Assembly (NCBI GenBank): GCA_013538855.1
Contig: JABXJS010000001.1
Location: forward strand, 1 to 35,935
DNA length: 35,935 bases
Direction: 5' to 3'
From: Herpetosiphonaceae bacterium
GTDB lineage: Bacteria; Chloroflexota; Chloroflexia; Chloroflexales; Herpetosiphonaceae
A model generated the notes under the pieces. That model was not told the DNA's origin. It worked only from the letters and a program-made list of their open reading frames with translations, and ran no database searches. Position numbers and translations under genes: made by a program. Positions 24,719 through 32,398 of the stretch are shown one piece after another. Numbering within the stretch: the first letter of the stretch is position 1; each line of letters begins with the position of its first letter.

Positions 24719-24747
24719 AAAAAAATTGACTGGAGGATTACCTCCAG
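24719..24747 (-). terminator. Promoter-proximal terminator-like hairpin (attenuator candidate)
   Basis: On the minus strand CTGGAGG-TAAT-CCTCCAG (24747 to 24730) is a perfect 7-bp stem followed by TCAA, seven T, G and six T (down to 24712). It begins only about 13 bases after the predicted transcription start, so most transcripts would end at about 45 nt unless read through. Confidence 0.6.
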
Positions 24748-24766
24748 GGGTGAATGAATAAAATAT

Positions 24767-24796
24767 ACTATAGTCGAATAAAAAACATCTTGTCAA
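24767..24796 (-). promoter_or_regulatory. Consensus-like sigma70 promoter of the surface cluster
   Basis: On the minus strand a perfect TTGACA (24791-24796) and TATAGT (24767-24772) are spaced by 18 bases within AT-rich DNA. It is among the best-matching promoters in the window and points to the GNAT/flippase operon. Confidence 0.78.
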
Positions 24797-24906
24797 GCCC
24801 AGATTCCTATCGACAAATAAGACTAATGGACGATTGTTCTTGGTAGCGCTTCCAGCGCTAACAGAGCCAATAACCTCACAGCTGCGCTACCGACCGCTTG
24901 AAGCAT

Positions 24907-24956
24907 AAAAAAACAGCAGCCGCTAGAGTGAGTGGGTGCTCACTCCAGCGGCTGCT
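24907..24956 (-). terminator. Intrinsic terminator after the cyclophilin gene
   Basis: AGCAGCCGCT (24915-24924) pairs with AGCGGCTGCT (24947-24956), and GAGTGAG (24926-24932) pairs with CTCACTC (24939-24945) inside it, making a long stem with one mismatch. On the minus strand seven T follow (24913-24907). Confidence 0.92.
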
Positions 24957-24980
24957 TGTGGTAGGACTACTTAACTGAGT

Positions 24981-25739
24981 CTACTGGCCTTCTTCAATCG
25001 TAATGGTATACAGCTGATCGCCAGGAGCAGCGCCGGGATTGATCGACGGATCACGTGGCGTGATCTGCTGCAGCACATCCATGCCCGCAACGACCTCGCC
25101 AAAGATCGTGTAGCCCTGCGGCGGCAGGCCGACATTGCCATAGGTGATGAAGAACTGCGAACCGTTAGTGTCGGGGCCAGCGTTGGCCATGCCAACCACA
25201 CCGGCCTTGGTATAGTCAAGGCCGCTGCTTGCATCGTACTCGTTGGCAAACTCATAGCCTGGACCGCACAGACCGGTGCCGCTGGGGTCGCCAGTTTGCG
25301 CCACAAAGCCGGGGATCACCCGATGGAAGGTGATATTGTCGTAGTAGCCCTGCTGGGCCAAGAAGACGAAACTATTGACCGTGTTAGGAGCTGACTTCGG
25401 CAGCAGCTTGATCACCACATCGCCTTTGGCAGTTTTGAGGGTTGCGGTATAGCCCTTGCTGGTATCAATACTCATTGGTGGCGCGCTGTCAAACTGCATG
25501 ACATTCGCGCACGGCCCGCTCGCCGCAGGCGGTGCGGCCTGCTGCGTTGGTCGCGCATTGGCCGACGGTGCGGTCGGCTCAGGAGTAGTCACTCCCTCAG
25601 ATGTAGGCGTATCCGGAGTTGGTTGGGCTGCCCCAGCAACACTGGTAGGCCGCGTTTCGGCAGATGGTGTGGTCACATCGGCAGCACCACAGCCTGCCAG
25701 CAACACGGCTACCAGCAGCCCAAAGAACAATCGACGCAT
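24981..25739 (-). CDS. Cyclophilin-type peptidyl-prolyl isomerase lipoprotein
   Basis: A 252-residue extracytoplasmic protein folding catalyst. AAGGAG precedes the ATG at 25739 by 6 bases, and MRRLFFGLLVAVLLAGCG gives a lipobox LAGC. A Thr/Pro/Ala-rich linker runs to about residue 80. The cyclophilin domain (about 95-250) has FHRVIPGFVAQTGDPSGTG, with the catalytic Arg, and NGSQFFITY. The loop containing the second segment is slightly longer than in minimal bacterial cyclophilins. It is a single-gene unit with its own extended -10 promoter and a strong terminator. An alternative start 30 bases upstream would place charged residues before the signal and is less likely. Confidence 0.92.
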   Translation of the reverse strand: MRRLFFGLLVAVLLAGCGAADVTTPSAETRPTSVAGAAQPTPDTPTSEGVTTPEPTAPSANARPTQQAAPPAASGPCANVMQFDSAPPMSIDTSKGYTATLKTAKGDVVIKLLPKSAPNTVNSFVFLAQQGYYDNITFHRVIPGFVAQTGDPSGTGLCGPGYEFANEYDASSGLDYTKAGVVGMANAGPDTNGSQFFITYGNVGLPPQGYTIFGEVVAGMDVLQQITPRDPSINPGAAPGDQLYTITIEEGQ

Positions 25740-25778
25740 GGTGTACTCCTTAAAGAAATCTTTTCTCAACGTCGGGGG

Positions 25779-25787
25779 ATTATAGCA
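25779..25787 (-). promoter_or_regulatory. Extended -10 promoter of the cyclophilin gene
   Basis: On the minus strand TGCTATAAT (25787 down to 25779) is a perfect -10 box with TGn. The start codon lies about 33 bases past the expected transcription start. No clear -35 box is visible. Confidence 0.65.
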
Positions 25788-25842
25788 CGCTTGACTCGCG
25801 CACCTAAAAATCGCGCATCGTTAGGCAGAATCATAGAGAAGT

Positions 25843-25911
25843 CCTATAGAACCTATAGAAGATGGCTATGGCTAGGGATAGCTCTATCTCATACAATGAT
25901 CTACTATTGTA
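25843..25911. repeat. Short repeats upstream of korA
   Basis: CCTATAGAA occurs twice in tandem (25843-25851 and 25852-25860). Further on, TACAAT (25892-25897) and ATTGTA (25906-25911) form an inverted repeat with 8 bases between. These lie between the divergent cyclophilin and korA promoters and may be protein-binding sites. Confidence 0.4.
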
Positions 25912-25938
25912 CACGCACCGCCAAAGCCTGGAGCGCGG

Positions 25939-25967
25939 TTGCGAAAACCATCGTTTCGCAGTATCTT
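25939..25967 (+). promoter_or_regulatory. korAB promoter with operator-like inverted repeat in the spacer
   Basis: TTGCGA (25939-25944) and TATCTT (25962-25967) are spaced by 17 bases. Between and overlapping them, TGCGAAA (25940-25946) and TTTCGCA (25954-25960) are perfect 7-bp arms around 7 bases, a typical footprint for a dimeric repressor. The korA start is 46 bases past the -10 box. Confidence 0.6.
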
Positions 25968-26012
25968 TAGCACTAGGACGGCAAAGAAGCCCAATTAAGG
26001 AGATTATATTCC

Positions 26013-27848
26013 ATGGCAGTTGCAGATTATCAGACGGAGCCTCGGCCCGCTGAGATCGCCAATGGTGAAGTCAACGTTAATGATTTCTCGATCATCGTTG
26101 CGACCCCTAACGGTTCGGGTAGTCAGACGGCCAACAATACAATCATTCGGGCCTGCTTCAACATGGGCATCCCGGTTACCGGAAAGAACTTGTTTCCTTC
26201 CAATATTAAAGGCTTGCCCACGTGGTATTCGATTCGCCTAAGCAAAGATGGCTATCAGGCGCGCCGCTTTACCAAAGAAGTACTGGTGGCCATGAACCCG
26301 GCAACCTTTGGCGAAGATATTACGACCATCGCTCCGGGTGGAATTTGTTTGTACCCCGATGACTCACGGATGGAGTTGCCCCGCAACGATATCACGTACT
26401 ATCCTATGCCAGTCAAAGAGCTGGTGAAGCAGTCCGGTGTCGGCGCAGATTTGCGCGATTATATCGCTAACATGGTGTATGTCGGCGTTCTGGCCCACCT
26501 GCTTGGCATCGAGGTTGCCGAAATCGAGGCTGCGATCACGCGCCACTTTAAAGGTAAAACCAAGCCCATCCAAATTAACATGGGAGTGGTCAATGCCGCT
26601 GTCGCATGGGCGCAGAGCAACCTGAACACGCCGTGCCCCTTCCGCGTCGAGCGGATGGACAGCACCAACGGCATGATCATGCTCGATGGCAACTCGGCCG
26701 GCGCGCTCGGCGCGATCTTTGGCGGCGTCACTGTCGCAGCCTGGTACCCCATCACGCCCTCAACGAGTTTGATCGACGCCCTCAACGAGTACTTGCCACA
26801 GCTCCGCAAAGACGCCGATACCGGCGCACCAACCTACGCGGTCATTCAGGCCGAAGATGAGCTGGCCGCGCTCGGTATGGTCATCGGTGCCGGCTGGGCG
26901 GGCGCACGGGCGATGACCGCCACCTCCGGCCCTGGCATCTCGCTGATGTCCGAGTTCGCTGGCCTCAGCTACTTTGCCGAGGTTCCGGCAGTCGTTTGGG
27001 ATGTGATGCGCATGGGGCCAAGCACCGGTATGCCAACGCGCGTCTCGCAGGGCGACCTGACCGCCGCCTACTTCCTGAGCCACGGCGATACACACCACAT
27101 CTGCTTGCTGCCTGGCTCGCTGAAAGAGTGCTTCGAGTTCGGCCACGCCGCCTTCGATTTGGCCGAGCGCCTGCAGACGATTGTGTTCGTGCTCAGCGAC
27201 CTTGACCTAGGCATGAACCAGTGGATCTCAGAGCAGTTCGACTATCCCGAGCAGCCGCTGGATCGCGGCAAGGTGCTCGATGCCGACGCGCTCAGCAATC
27301 TGGAGAGCTGGGGCCGCTACCGTGATGTCGACGGCGACGGTATTCCGTACCGCACGCTGCCCGGCACCCAAAGCAACAAGGCGGCCTACTTCACCCGCGG
27401 CTCGGGCCACAACGCCGATGGCCGCTACACCGAGCGCTCCGATGAGTGGGTCGATAACCTTGATCGCTTGGCCCGCAAGTTCGATACGGCGCGCACAATC
27501 GTGCCCAAGCCCATCGAAACCACCCAGGCCGATGCCAAGATCGGGCTGATCTCGTATGGCTCCAACGATCCCGCTGTGGTGGAGGCGATGGACCGGCTCA
27601 GCGAACAGAATGTCAACTCCGGCTACCTGCGTGTGCGCGCACTGCCGTTCACTGCCGAGGTCGAGGCATTCATCCACAAGTACGAGCGCATCTATGTGAT
27701 CGAAAATAACTACAATGGGCAGATGGCCCAGCTGCTGCGGATGGACTATCCAGCCTTGGCAACCCGCATTGTGAGCCTCGCTAACTGCGATGGCCTTCCG
27801 CTCACGGCGCGCTGGATTACCGAATCCGTACTGGAACAGGAGCAATAA
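26013..27848 (+). CDS. korA: 2-oxoacid:ferredoxin oxidoreductase, fused gamma-alpha subunit
   Basis: A 611-residue subunit in which the gamma domain (about 20-200, with TPNGSGSQTANNTIIRACF and MGIPVTGKNLFPSNIKGLPT) is fused to the alpha (pyrimidine-binding) domain, starting near GNSAGALGAIFGG and YPITPSTSLIDAL. With KorB it oxidatively decarboxylates a 2-oxoacid, most likely 2-oxoglutarate, to the acyl-CoA and reduces ferredoxin; the reaction can also run in reverse. The two-subunit layout without a delta ferredoxin subunit is typical of KorAB. The assignment to 2-oxoglutarate rather than pyruvate or branched-chain acids rests on architecture only. AAGGAG lies 10 bases before the ATG. korB follows after 2 bases. 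Confidence 0.87.
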   Translation: MAVADYQTEPRPAEIANGEVNVNDFSIIVATPNGSGSQTANNTIIRACFNMGIPVTGKNLFPSNIKGLPTWYSIRLSKDGYQARRFTKEVLVAMNPATFGEDITTIAPGGICLYPDDSRMELPRNDITYYPMPVKELVKQSGVGADLRDYIANMVYVGVLAHLLGIEVAEIEAAITRHFKGKTKPIQINMGVVNAAVAWAQSNLNTPCPFRVERMDSTNGMIMLDGNSAGALGAIFGGVTVAAWYPITPSTSLIDALNEYLPQLRKDADTGAPTYAVIQAEDELAALGMVIGAGWAGARAMTATSGPGISLMSEFAGLSYFAEVPAVVWDVMRMGPSTGMPTRVSQGDLTAAYFLSHGDTHHICLLPGSLKECFEFGHAAFDLAERLQTIVFVLSDLDLGMNQWISEQFDYPEQPLDRGKVLDADALSNLESWGRYRDVDGDGIPYRTLPGTQSNKAAYFTRGSGHNADGRYTERSDEWVDNLDRLARKFDTARTIVPKPIETTQADAKIGLISYGSNDPAVVEAMDRLSEQNVNSGYLRVRALPFTAEVEAFIHKYERIYVIENNYNGQMAQLLRMDYPALATRIVSLANCDGLPLTARWITESVLEQEQ

Positions 27849-27850
27849 TC

Positions 27851-28900
27851 ATGGCAACCACAAAGACGCCTGCACGCCCACCAAAAGTAAATATTTTAGG
27901 GCTAGAACAGGTTGAGTATAAAGGCGCACCGTCGACGCTGTGCCCAGGTTGCGGCCACGACTCGATCTCGTCGCGCTTGGTCTCGGTGTTTTTTGAAATG
28001 GGCGTGCAGCCCTACAATGTTGCGAAGTTCAGCGGCATCGGCTGCTCGTCGAAAACGCCTGCGTACTTCTTAGGGCGCTCGCACGGCTTTAATAGCGTCC
28101 ACGGGCGCATGCCCTCAGTGGCCACCGGCGCACTCGTCGCCAATCGCAAGCTGATCGGCGTTGGCGTTAGCGGCGATGGCGACACTGGCTCAATCGGCTT
28201 TGGCCAGTTCAAGCATATGGTGCGGCGCAATGTGCCGATGGTCTACATCGTTGAGAACAACGGTGTCTACGGCCTGACCAAAGGTCAGTTCTCGGCGACC
28301 GCCGATGTTGGGCAGAAGCTGAAGTACGCTGGGCTGAACGAGCTGCCGCCGATCGATATCTGCGCCGAGGCCATCTTGGGCGGCTGCACCTTCGTGGCCC
28401 GCTCATTCGCTGGCGACCCACGCCAGGTCGAAGCGCTGATGAAAGCGGCGCTGAGCCATCGCGGCTTGGCCGTCATTGACATCATTAGCCCGTGTGTCAC
28501 CTTCAACAACCACGAGGACTCGACCAAGAGCTACGCCTACGGCAAAGAGCACGAGGAGCGCCTACACGACATGACCTTCATCCCTTCACGTGAAGAGATT
28601 ACGGTCGAGTACGAAGAGGGCGAAAGCAAAGAGGTCACTCTCCACGATGGGTCAAAGATCATGCTCAAGAAGCTTGAGGAGGACTACGACCCAACCAATC
28701 GCAGCCAGGCGCTGCTGCGCCTCAACGAAGCCCACGATCAGCAGGAGTTCATCACCGGCTTGATCTATGTGAAGCCCGAGGGTTCGCAGACAATCCACGA
28801 CCTGGTCGATCTAGGCGATGAGCCACTAGTCAGTCTGCCTGAGTCGAAGCTGCGCCCCTCGCGCGAAGCCTTCAACAACCTCATGCAGGAACTACTCTAG
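27851..28900 (+). CDS. korB: 2-oxoacid:ferredoxin oxidoreductase, beta subunit
   Basis: A 349-residue thiamine-diphosphate-binding subunit. The TPP motif starts at GDGD (108-111) and runs to ENNGVYGLT (Asn136-Asn137). Cluster ligands for one [4Fe-4S] are plausible at Cys31 and Cys34 (CPGCGH), Cys65 (GIGCSS) and Cys215 (SPCVTF). The C-terminal ~80 residues carry an acidic extension. It completes the KorAB enzyme and lies 2 bases after korA. A perfect 13-bp hairpin follows its stop. The enzyme is oxygen-sensitive in many organisms, though actinobacterial KorAB works in air. Confidence 0.9.
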   Translation: MATTKTPARPPKVNILGLEQVEYKGAPSTLCPGCGHDSISSRLVSVFFEMGVQPYNVAKFSGIGCSSKTPAYFLGRSHGFNSVHGRMPSVATGALVANRKLIGVGVSGDGDTGSIGFGQFKHMVRRNVPMVYIVENNGVYGLTKGQFSATADVGQKLKYAGLNELPPIDICAEAILGGCTFVARSFAGDPRQVEALMKAALSHRGLAVIDIISPCVTFNNHEDSTKSYAYGKEHEERLHDMTFIPSREEITVEYEEGESKEVTLHDGSKIMLKKLEEDYDPTNRSQALLRLNEAHDQQEFITGLIYVKPEGSQTIHDLVDLGDEPLVSLPESKLRPSREAFNNLMQELL

Positions 28901-28923
28901 TTTTCATCAGACTACAGGTTTTT

Positions 28924-28963
28924 CAACGCTCACGCAGCTTTTTCAGAGAGTGCGTGAGCGTTG
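28924..28963 (+). terminator. Terminator after korAB
   Basis: CAACGCTCACGCA (28924-28936) and TGCGTGAGCGTTG (28951-28963) form a perfect 13-bp stem with a 14-base loop, followed by TTTAG. It begins 24 bases after the korB stop. Confidence 0.82.
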
Positions 28964-28983
28964 TTTAGCATTGGGGCACTGCG

Positions 28984-29529
28984 ATGACAGCCGACCCTTC
29001 AAGCCCTACAGCACCACCAGCGCCACGCTCACGGAAACGGGCCATCGTTATGATTGTGCTGATGCTGCTGATCAGCGTCGCCCTGCTGCAGCTAGATTTT
29101 AGTGCACTTGGCAGCTACGGCTATCTAGGCGTGTTTGGTCTCGCGCTGCTTGGCAACGCCACCGTAATTATTCCTGCACCAGCCTTTATGACTGCCCTAG
29201 CAGCAGGACGCAGCTTAAATCCCTGGCTCGTTGGTCTCCTCAGCGGGGTTGGGGCCGGCTTAGGCGAAACCACTGGCTATATTGTAGGTCGCGAGGGCCA
29301 CACGATCCTCAATCAACAGCAGCGCTTTCAGTCAATTCGCCAGCAGGTGGAGCGGTTTGGGCCGTGGGCAGTATGCTTTTTTGCGGCCATCCCTAACCCG
29401 CTGATGGACATCGCAGGCATGGCGGCAGGCATGTTGCGCATGCCATACTGGAAGTACTTGATCGCCTGTTGCGCGGGAAAAACGCTGCGCTTTACACTCT
29501 TGGCATTCCTGGGGTATGCGGTAGGCTAG
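28984..29529 (+). CDS. VTT-domain (SNARE-associated/DedA-like) membrane protein
   Basis: A 181-residue membrane protein. After a Pro-rich cytoplasmic start and one helix (VMIVLMLLISVALLQL) comes the VTT core. It shows GNATVIIPAPAFMTALAAG, the amphipathic VGREGHTILNQQ segment and FFAAIPNPLMDIAGMAAGML, with the conserved Pro and Gly/Asp residues of the domain. VTT/DedA proteins are linked to lipid flipping and to membrane-potential or drug-tolerance phenotypes; a precise role here is unknown. The upstream terminator suggests separate transcription from korAB, but no clear promoter fits in the 20 bases left. The next gene starts 34 bases later on the same strand. Confidence 0.8.
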   Translation: MTADPSSPTAPPAPRSRKRAIVMIVLMLLISVALLQLDFSALGSYGYLGVFGLALLGNATVIIPAPAFMTALAAGRSLNPWLVGLLSGVGAGLGETTGYIVGREGHTILNQQQRFQSIRQQVERFGPWAVCFFAAIPNPLMDIAGMAAGMLRMPYWKYLIACCAGKTLRFTLLAFLGYAVG

Positions 29530-29563
29530 CTCAAACAGCCGCTGTTCGCAGCGAGGAGGAAGA

Positions 29564-30157
29564 ATGCGCGTCTATTTTATTCGTCACGGCCAGTCGCATG
29601 AGAATGCCGCCGATCTCCAGCGGCGTTTGTTTGTCGATGAGTTTCGCACATTGCTCAGCGAGTCACGCGACTCGGCGCTGACTGAGCTGGGCATCGAGCA
29701 GGCGCAGTCGGTTGGCATGCAGCTCAAGGAGTATGGCCTCAATCTGCTCTACTCGAGCCCGTTTCCACGCGCCTTCCATACCGCCAAGATTATCGCCGCC
29801 AGCACCGAGCTACCAGTGCAGGTAGTGACCGAGCTGCACGAAATTATTCCGCTTGTGCCCGCAGTGTTGCGCAAGCAGCGCTCGCGCAGCCTACGCTCGC
29901 TCTACATCCGCGGCTATCTACAGCAGCTCTGGCCCACGTTGCCCCATCATGGCGAGACGTGGTGGACCGCACGGCGACGCGCCGTCAATGTGTGGACAGC
30001 GCTCAGCCAAACTTGGCTACCCAGCAGTCGCGTGGCGATTGTCTCGCATCGGGCGTTCATCTGGACCACCCTACGCTACCTGCAGCGCTACACCGCGTGG
30101 CGCATCGTCAGCCGCGACCTGAGCAACGCCGGCGTCTCCGAGGTCGTGCTCGAGTAG
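29564..30157 (+). CDS. Histidine phosphatase (phosphoglycerate-mutase-like) family protein
   Basis: A 197-residue histidine phosphatase. The RHG motif is at residues 7-9 (VYFIRHGQSHEN), Arg in SSPFPRAFHTAKII is the second phosphate contact, and the second catalytic His is in VAIVSHRAFI (about residue 162). The family covers phosphoglycerate mutases, SixA-like proteins and many small-metabolite phosphatases; the insertion LRKQRSRSLRSLYIRGYLQ is basic and uncommon. GAGGAGGAAGA precedes the ATG. It probably shares a transcript with the VTT protein and ends 4 bases from the convergent glycosyltransferase, with no terminator in between. Confidence 0.84.
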   Translation: MRVYFIRHGQSHENAADLQRRLFVDEFRTLLSESRDSALTELGIEQAQSVGMQLKEYGLNLLYSSPFPRAFHTAKIIAASTELPVQVVTELHEIIPLVPAVLRKQRSRSLRSLYIRGYLQQLWPTLPHHGETWWTARRRAVNVWTALSQTWLPSSRVAIVSHRAFIWTTLRYLQRYTAWRIVSRDLSNAGVSEVVLE

Positions 30158-30161
30158 CATA

Positions 30162-31262
30162 TCAGCGCCGCTGGACCTGCTCCAGTGCCGCATACAGCCG
30201 CTCGGCCGCAGAGCGCCATGAAAAGCGCGCCGCCTGGGCCTGGGTGTGGGCGGCGAGCGTGGTACGCCATGCTGCATCGCGACAGATGCGCGTCAAAGCC
30301 GCCTGCCACGCTGGCAGCTCAAGCGGCAGCAGCACGCCGGCGGTACCAACTGCCTCGGGCAACGACGAGGTATTGGCAGCCAGCACCGGGGTGCCGCAGG
30401 CAAGCGCCTCTAGCGGCGGCAGCCCAAAGCCCTCATAGCGCGAGGGAAACGCCAGCGCCAGCGCACCGCTGTAGAGCGTGGGCAGATCAGCCTCTGGCAC
30501 ATCCGCCATCCGCATAACGCGCTGCTGGAGCGTTGACTGGTTGAGCAGCTGAGCGGTGCGCTCGTTAAACCAGCGCCCAGCGAGCACAAGCACAACATCC
30601 TCTGTCTGCGCTGCGGCCCATGCCTCAAGCAAAAAGGGAATATTCTTGTGCGGCTTATCTGAGGCCAGGTAGACGATATAGCGCGCAGGCAGACCGTAGC
30701 GCTCGCGCAGCGCATTGACCTCCGCAGCAGAGCGCGGATAAAAGTCTGCACTTACCCCAACTGAGGTGACGGTGATGCGCTCGGGAGCCATGCTGTAGAA
30801 CTGCGCCAAATCTGCTGCCGAAGAGTGCGACAAGGTGGTGACATGGGCCGAGCCAGCGATCGCCAGATGGTGCAGCAGGCGAATCTGCCAGCGCTTCTGG
30901 CGTGAAAACAGCTCTGGAACGCGCCATGAGATGGTGTCGTGAATGGCGGTAACGCTTGGACATGGCATCCACGCTGGTCGAATATAGTAGGGAAATAGGG
31001 CCACATCGACCTGCGCCCGCTGGGCAATCCATGGCACAACGGCATGCTGGGCAACACCGAACACAGCGGTGTCCATCAGCACCATGTGTGTGTTCCGCCG
31101 CAGCACCTCCAAGTCAAAGCCAGAGCGCGCCGACTTCATGAGCAGCGTCGTGAGCCGCGGGGCTTGCGGTAGCTGATTCAGCGCGCAGGCCATCTCGTAG
31201 GCATAGCGCGAGATGCCCGGGAAGTGGTCATCGACCGTGCGCAGATCAAACAAAATATGCAT
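30162..31262 (-). CDS. Glycosyltransferase, GT4-like (group 1)
   Basis: A 366-residue retaining glycosyltransferase of the GT-B fold. The N-terminal half starts MHILFDLRTVDDHFPGISRY, with the acceptor-site HDTISWRVPE. The C-terminal Glycos_transf_1 domain has YLASDKPHKNIPFLLEAW, FPSRYEGFGLPPLEALACG (the E-x7-E motif that binds the donor sugar) and SSLPEAVG. The start at 31262 gives the expected first strand; a TTG 24 bases upstream is possible. Donor and acceptor are unknown. It is in the same direction as the small protein and GT2 gene upstream, and all three may form one operon. It may serve the cluster at 14386-24362, which lacks a glycosyltransferase, but korAB lies between. Confidence 0.87.
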   Translation of the reverse strand: MHILFDLRTVDDHFPGISRYAYEMACALNQLPQAPRLTTLLMKSARSGFDLEVLRRNTHMVLMDTAVFGVAQHAVVPWIAQRAQVDVALFPYYIRPAWMPCPSVTAIHDTISWRVPELFSRQKRWQIRLLHHLAIAGSAHVTTLSHSSAADLAQFYSMAPERITVTSVGVSADFYPRSAAEVNALRERYGLPARYIVYLASDKPHKNIPFLLEAWAAAQTEDVVLVLAGRWFNERTAQLLNQSTLQQRVMRMADVPEADLPTLYSGALALAFPSRYEGFGLPPLEALACGTPVLAANTSSLPEAVGTAGVLLPLELPAWQAALTRICRDAAWRTTLAAHTQAQAARFSWRSAAERLYAALEQVQRR

Positions 31263-31310
31263 CGAAAAACCAGCCGCCTTCCTCAAACAACAGCATCTAC
31301 AACCGTGTAG

Positions 31311-31511
31311 CTAAACCGCACCTTGCGCTGCGTGAAGCTTCGCTAGCTCTGCCAGCAGCTCTTCGGCCTGGTGTATGTGGCCCTGGGCCGCAGACGTGTG
31401 CGCACAGGCGCGCGGAATCTCGCGGTCTCGAACGTGGGCGGCAGTTGTGTGCAGATGACGCGCTGCGCGCTCAAGCTGAGCGGTTCGCTCAAGTATATCA
31501 GGTGTTTCCAT
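31311..31511 (-). CDS. Small helical protein of unknown function
   Basis: A 66-residue protein, METPDILERTAQLERAARH onward, predicted to be almost entirely helical with a heptad-like pattern (LERAARHLHTTAAHV, then HIHQAEELLAELAKLHAA). It has no signal peptide or membrane segment. The ATG at 31511 has only a weak GAAG site. It lies 17 bases after the GT2 stop and 48 bases before the GT4 start, so it sits within a probable operon. I recognise no family, and the reading frame could also be fortuitous. Confidence 0.5.
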   Translation of the reverse strand: METPDILERTAQLERAARHLHTTAAHVRDREIPRACAHTSAAQGHIHQAEELLAELAKLHAAQGAV

Positions 31512-31528
31512 GAATACTTCAGCGCAGT

Positions 31529-32383
31529 CTAGGCCGCGCGATACCAGCCCCACACATAGCCGAGCGCGCCAACATAGCTGGTTAGCGCCTTCAGCGGCTT
31601 GAAGCCAGGCCGCCACGACGGTGCAGCAAACGAAAAGGGAATAAACACATTGAGTGGCAGAATCGCCGTGCGCATGGCCACATAGAGCGCTGCGTGCAGC
31701 GGCGTGCGCAGAAAGCGGCCGCGGGCGCGCTGCGGATCACGGCGAACCTCTTGGGCATGGCCAACACCGTACAGCCAGTGCTTGCGCAGCAGCTTCCACA
31801 GCGAGCCTGGCGCTGGATGCCACGTCCAGGTATGCGGCACTAAGATAAAGCGATAGCCAGCCCGCCGCACACGGGTAAAAAACTCTGTATCGACACCGCG
31901 AACCAGCTCATTGTTGAATCCGCCGACTTGATCGTAAACCGCGCGGCGCATTGCACAGCACGTGGTGGTAAGCTCACAGTAGAACGAAGGTGGATCGGGA
32001 TTGGACTCAAGCGGCTGATCGACCACCGCGTGCTCGATGCGCGGAATCTCGCGGGCGACCCAGCGCTGCCACCAGCCAGCATCAGGCGGAATGCGCTTCG
32101 CTGCGCCAGTCACGCCAATCGAGCTATCGTCCATCAGCGGGCGGACGAGCTGCTCAAGCGCATCAGCGTTGGCCAGCACAGCATCATCATCAATGAACAC
32201 AATGTAGGGAGCAGACGTGCGCGCTGTCGCAACATTGCGCGCGCGCCCATTGGGCCGGACAGCAATAGCGACCTCAAGCTCCGTCGGCTGCCACGTCTGG
32301 CGGGCGATTGATTGACGTAGCGCAGTGATTTCACCATCAAGCGAAGGAATAACGACTGCGATGGGCGGTTGATGTTGCGACAT
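31529..32383 (-). CDS. Glycosyltransferase, GT2 family
   Basis: A 284-residue inverting glycosyltransferase of the GT-A fold. IAVVIPSLDGEITALRQSI is the first strand, PYIVFIDDDAVL (Asp about 62-64) is the metal/nucleotide DxD region, and VGGFNNELVRGVDTEFFTRV is the acceptor-side ED-like motif. The C-terminal ~55 residues are hydrophobic (LPLNVFIPFSF and following) and may anchor it to the membrane. The start is uncertain: ATG at 32383 is used, but a GTG at 32398 is open and neither has a clear ribosome site. A promoter about 230 bases upstream fits its strand. Confidence 0.85.
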   Translation of the reverse strand: MSQHQPPIAVVIPSLDGEITALRQSIARQTWQPTELEVAIAVRPNGRARNVATARTSAPYIVFIDDDAVLANADALEQLVRPLMDDSSIGVTGAAKRIPPDAGWWQRWVAREIPRIEHAVVDQPLESNPDPPSFYCELTTTCCAMRRAVYDQVGGFNNELVRGVDTEFFTRVRRAGYRFILVPHTWTWHPAPGSLWKLLRKHWLYGVGHAQEVRRDPQRARGRFLRTPLHAALYVAMRTAILPLNVFIPFSFAAPSWRPGFKPLKALTSYVGALGYVWGWYRAA

Positions 32384-32398
32384 AGAGGATTTATTCAC

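Noticed and set aside
25939-25967. Rex-type redox operator upstream of korA
   Set aside because: The arms TGCGAAA/TTTCGCA are separated by 7 bases, which does not fit the shorter spacing of the Rex consensus.
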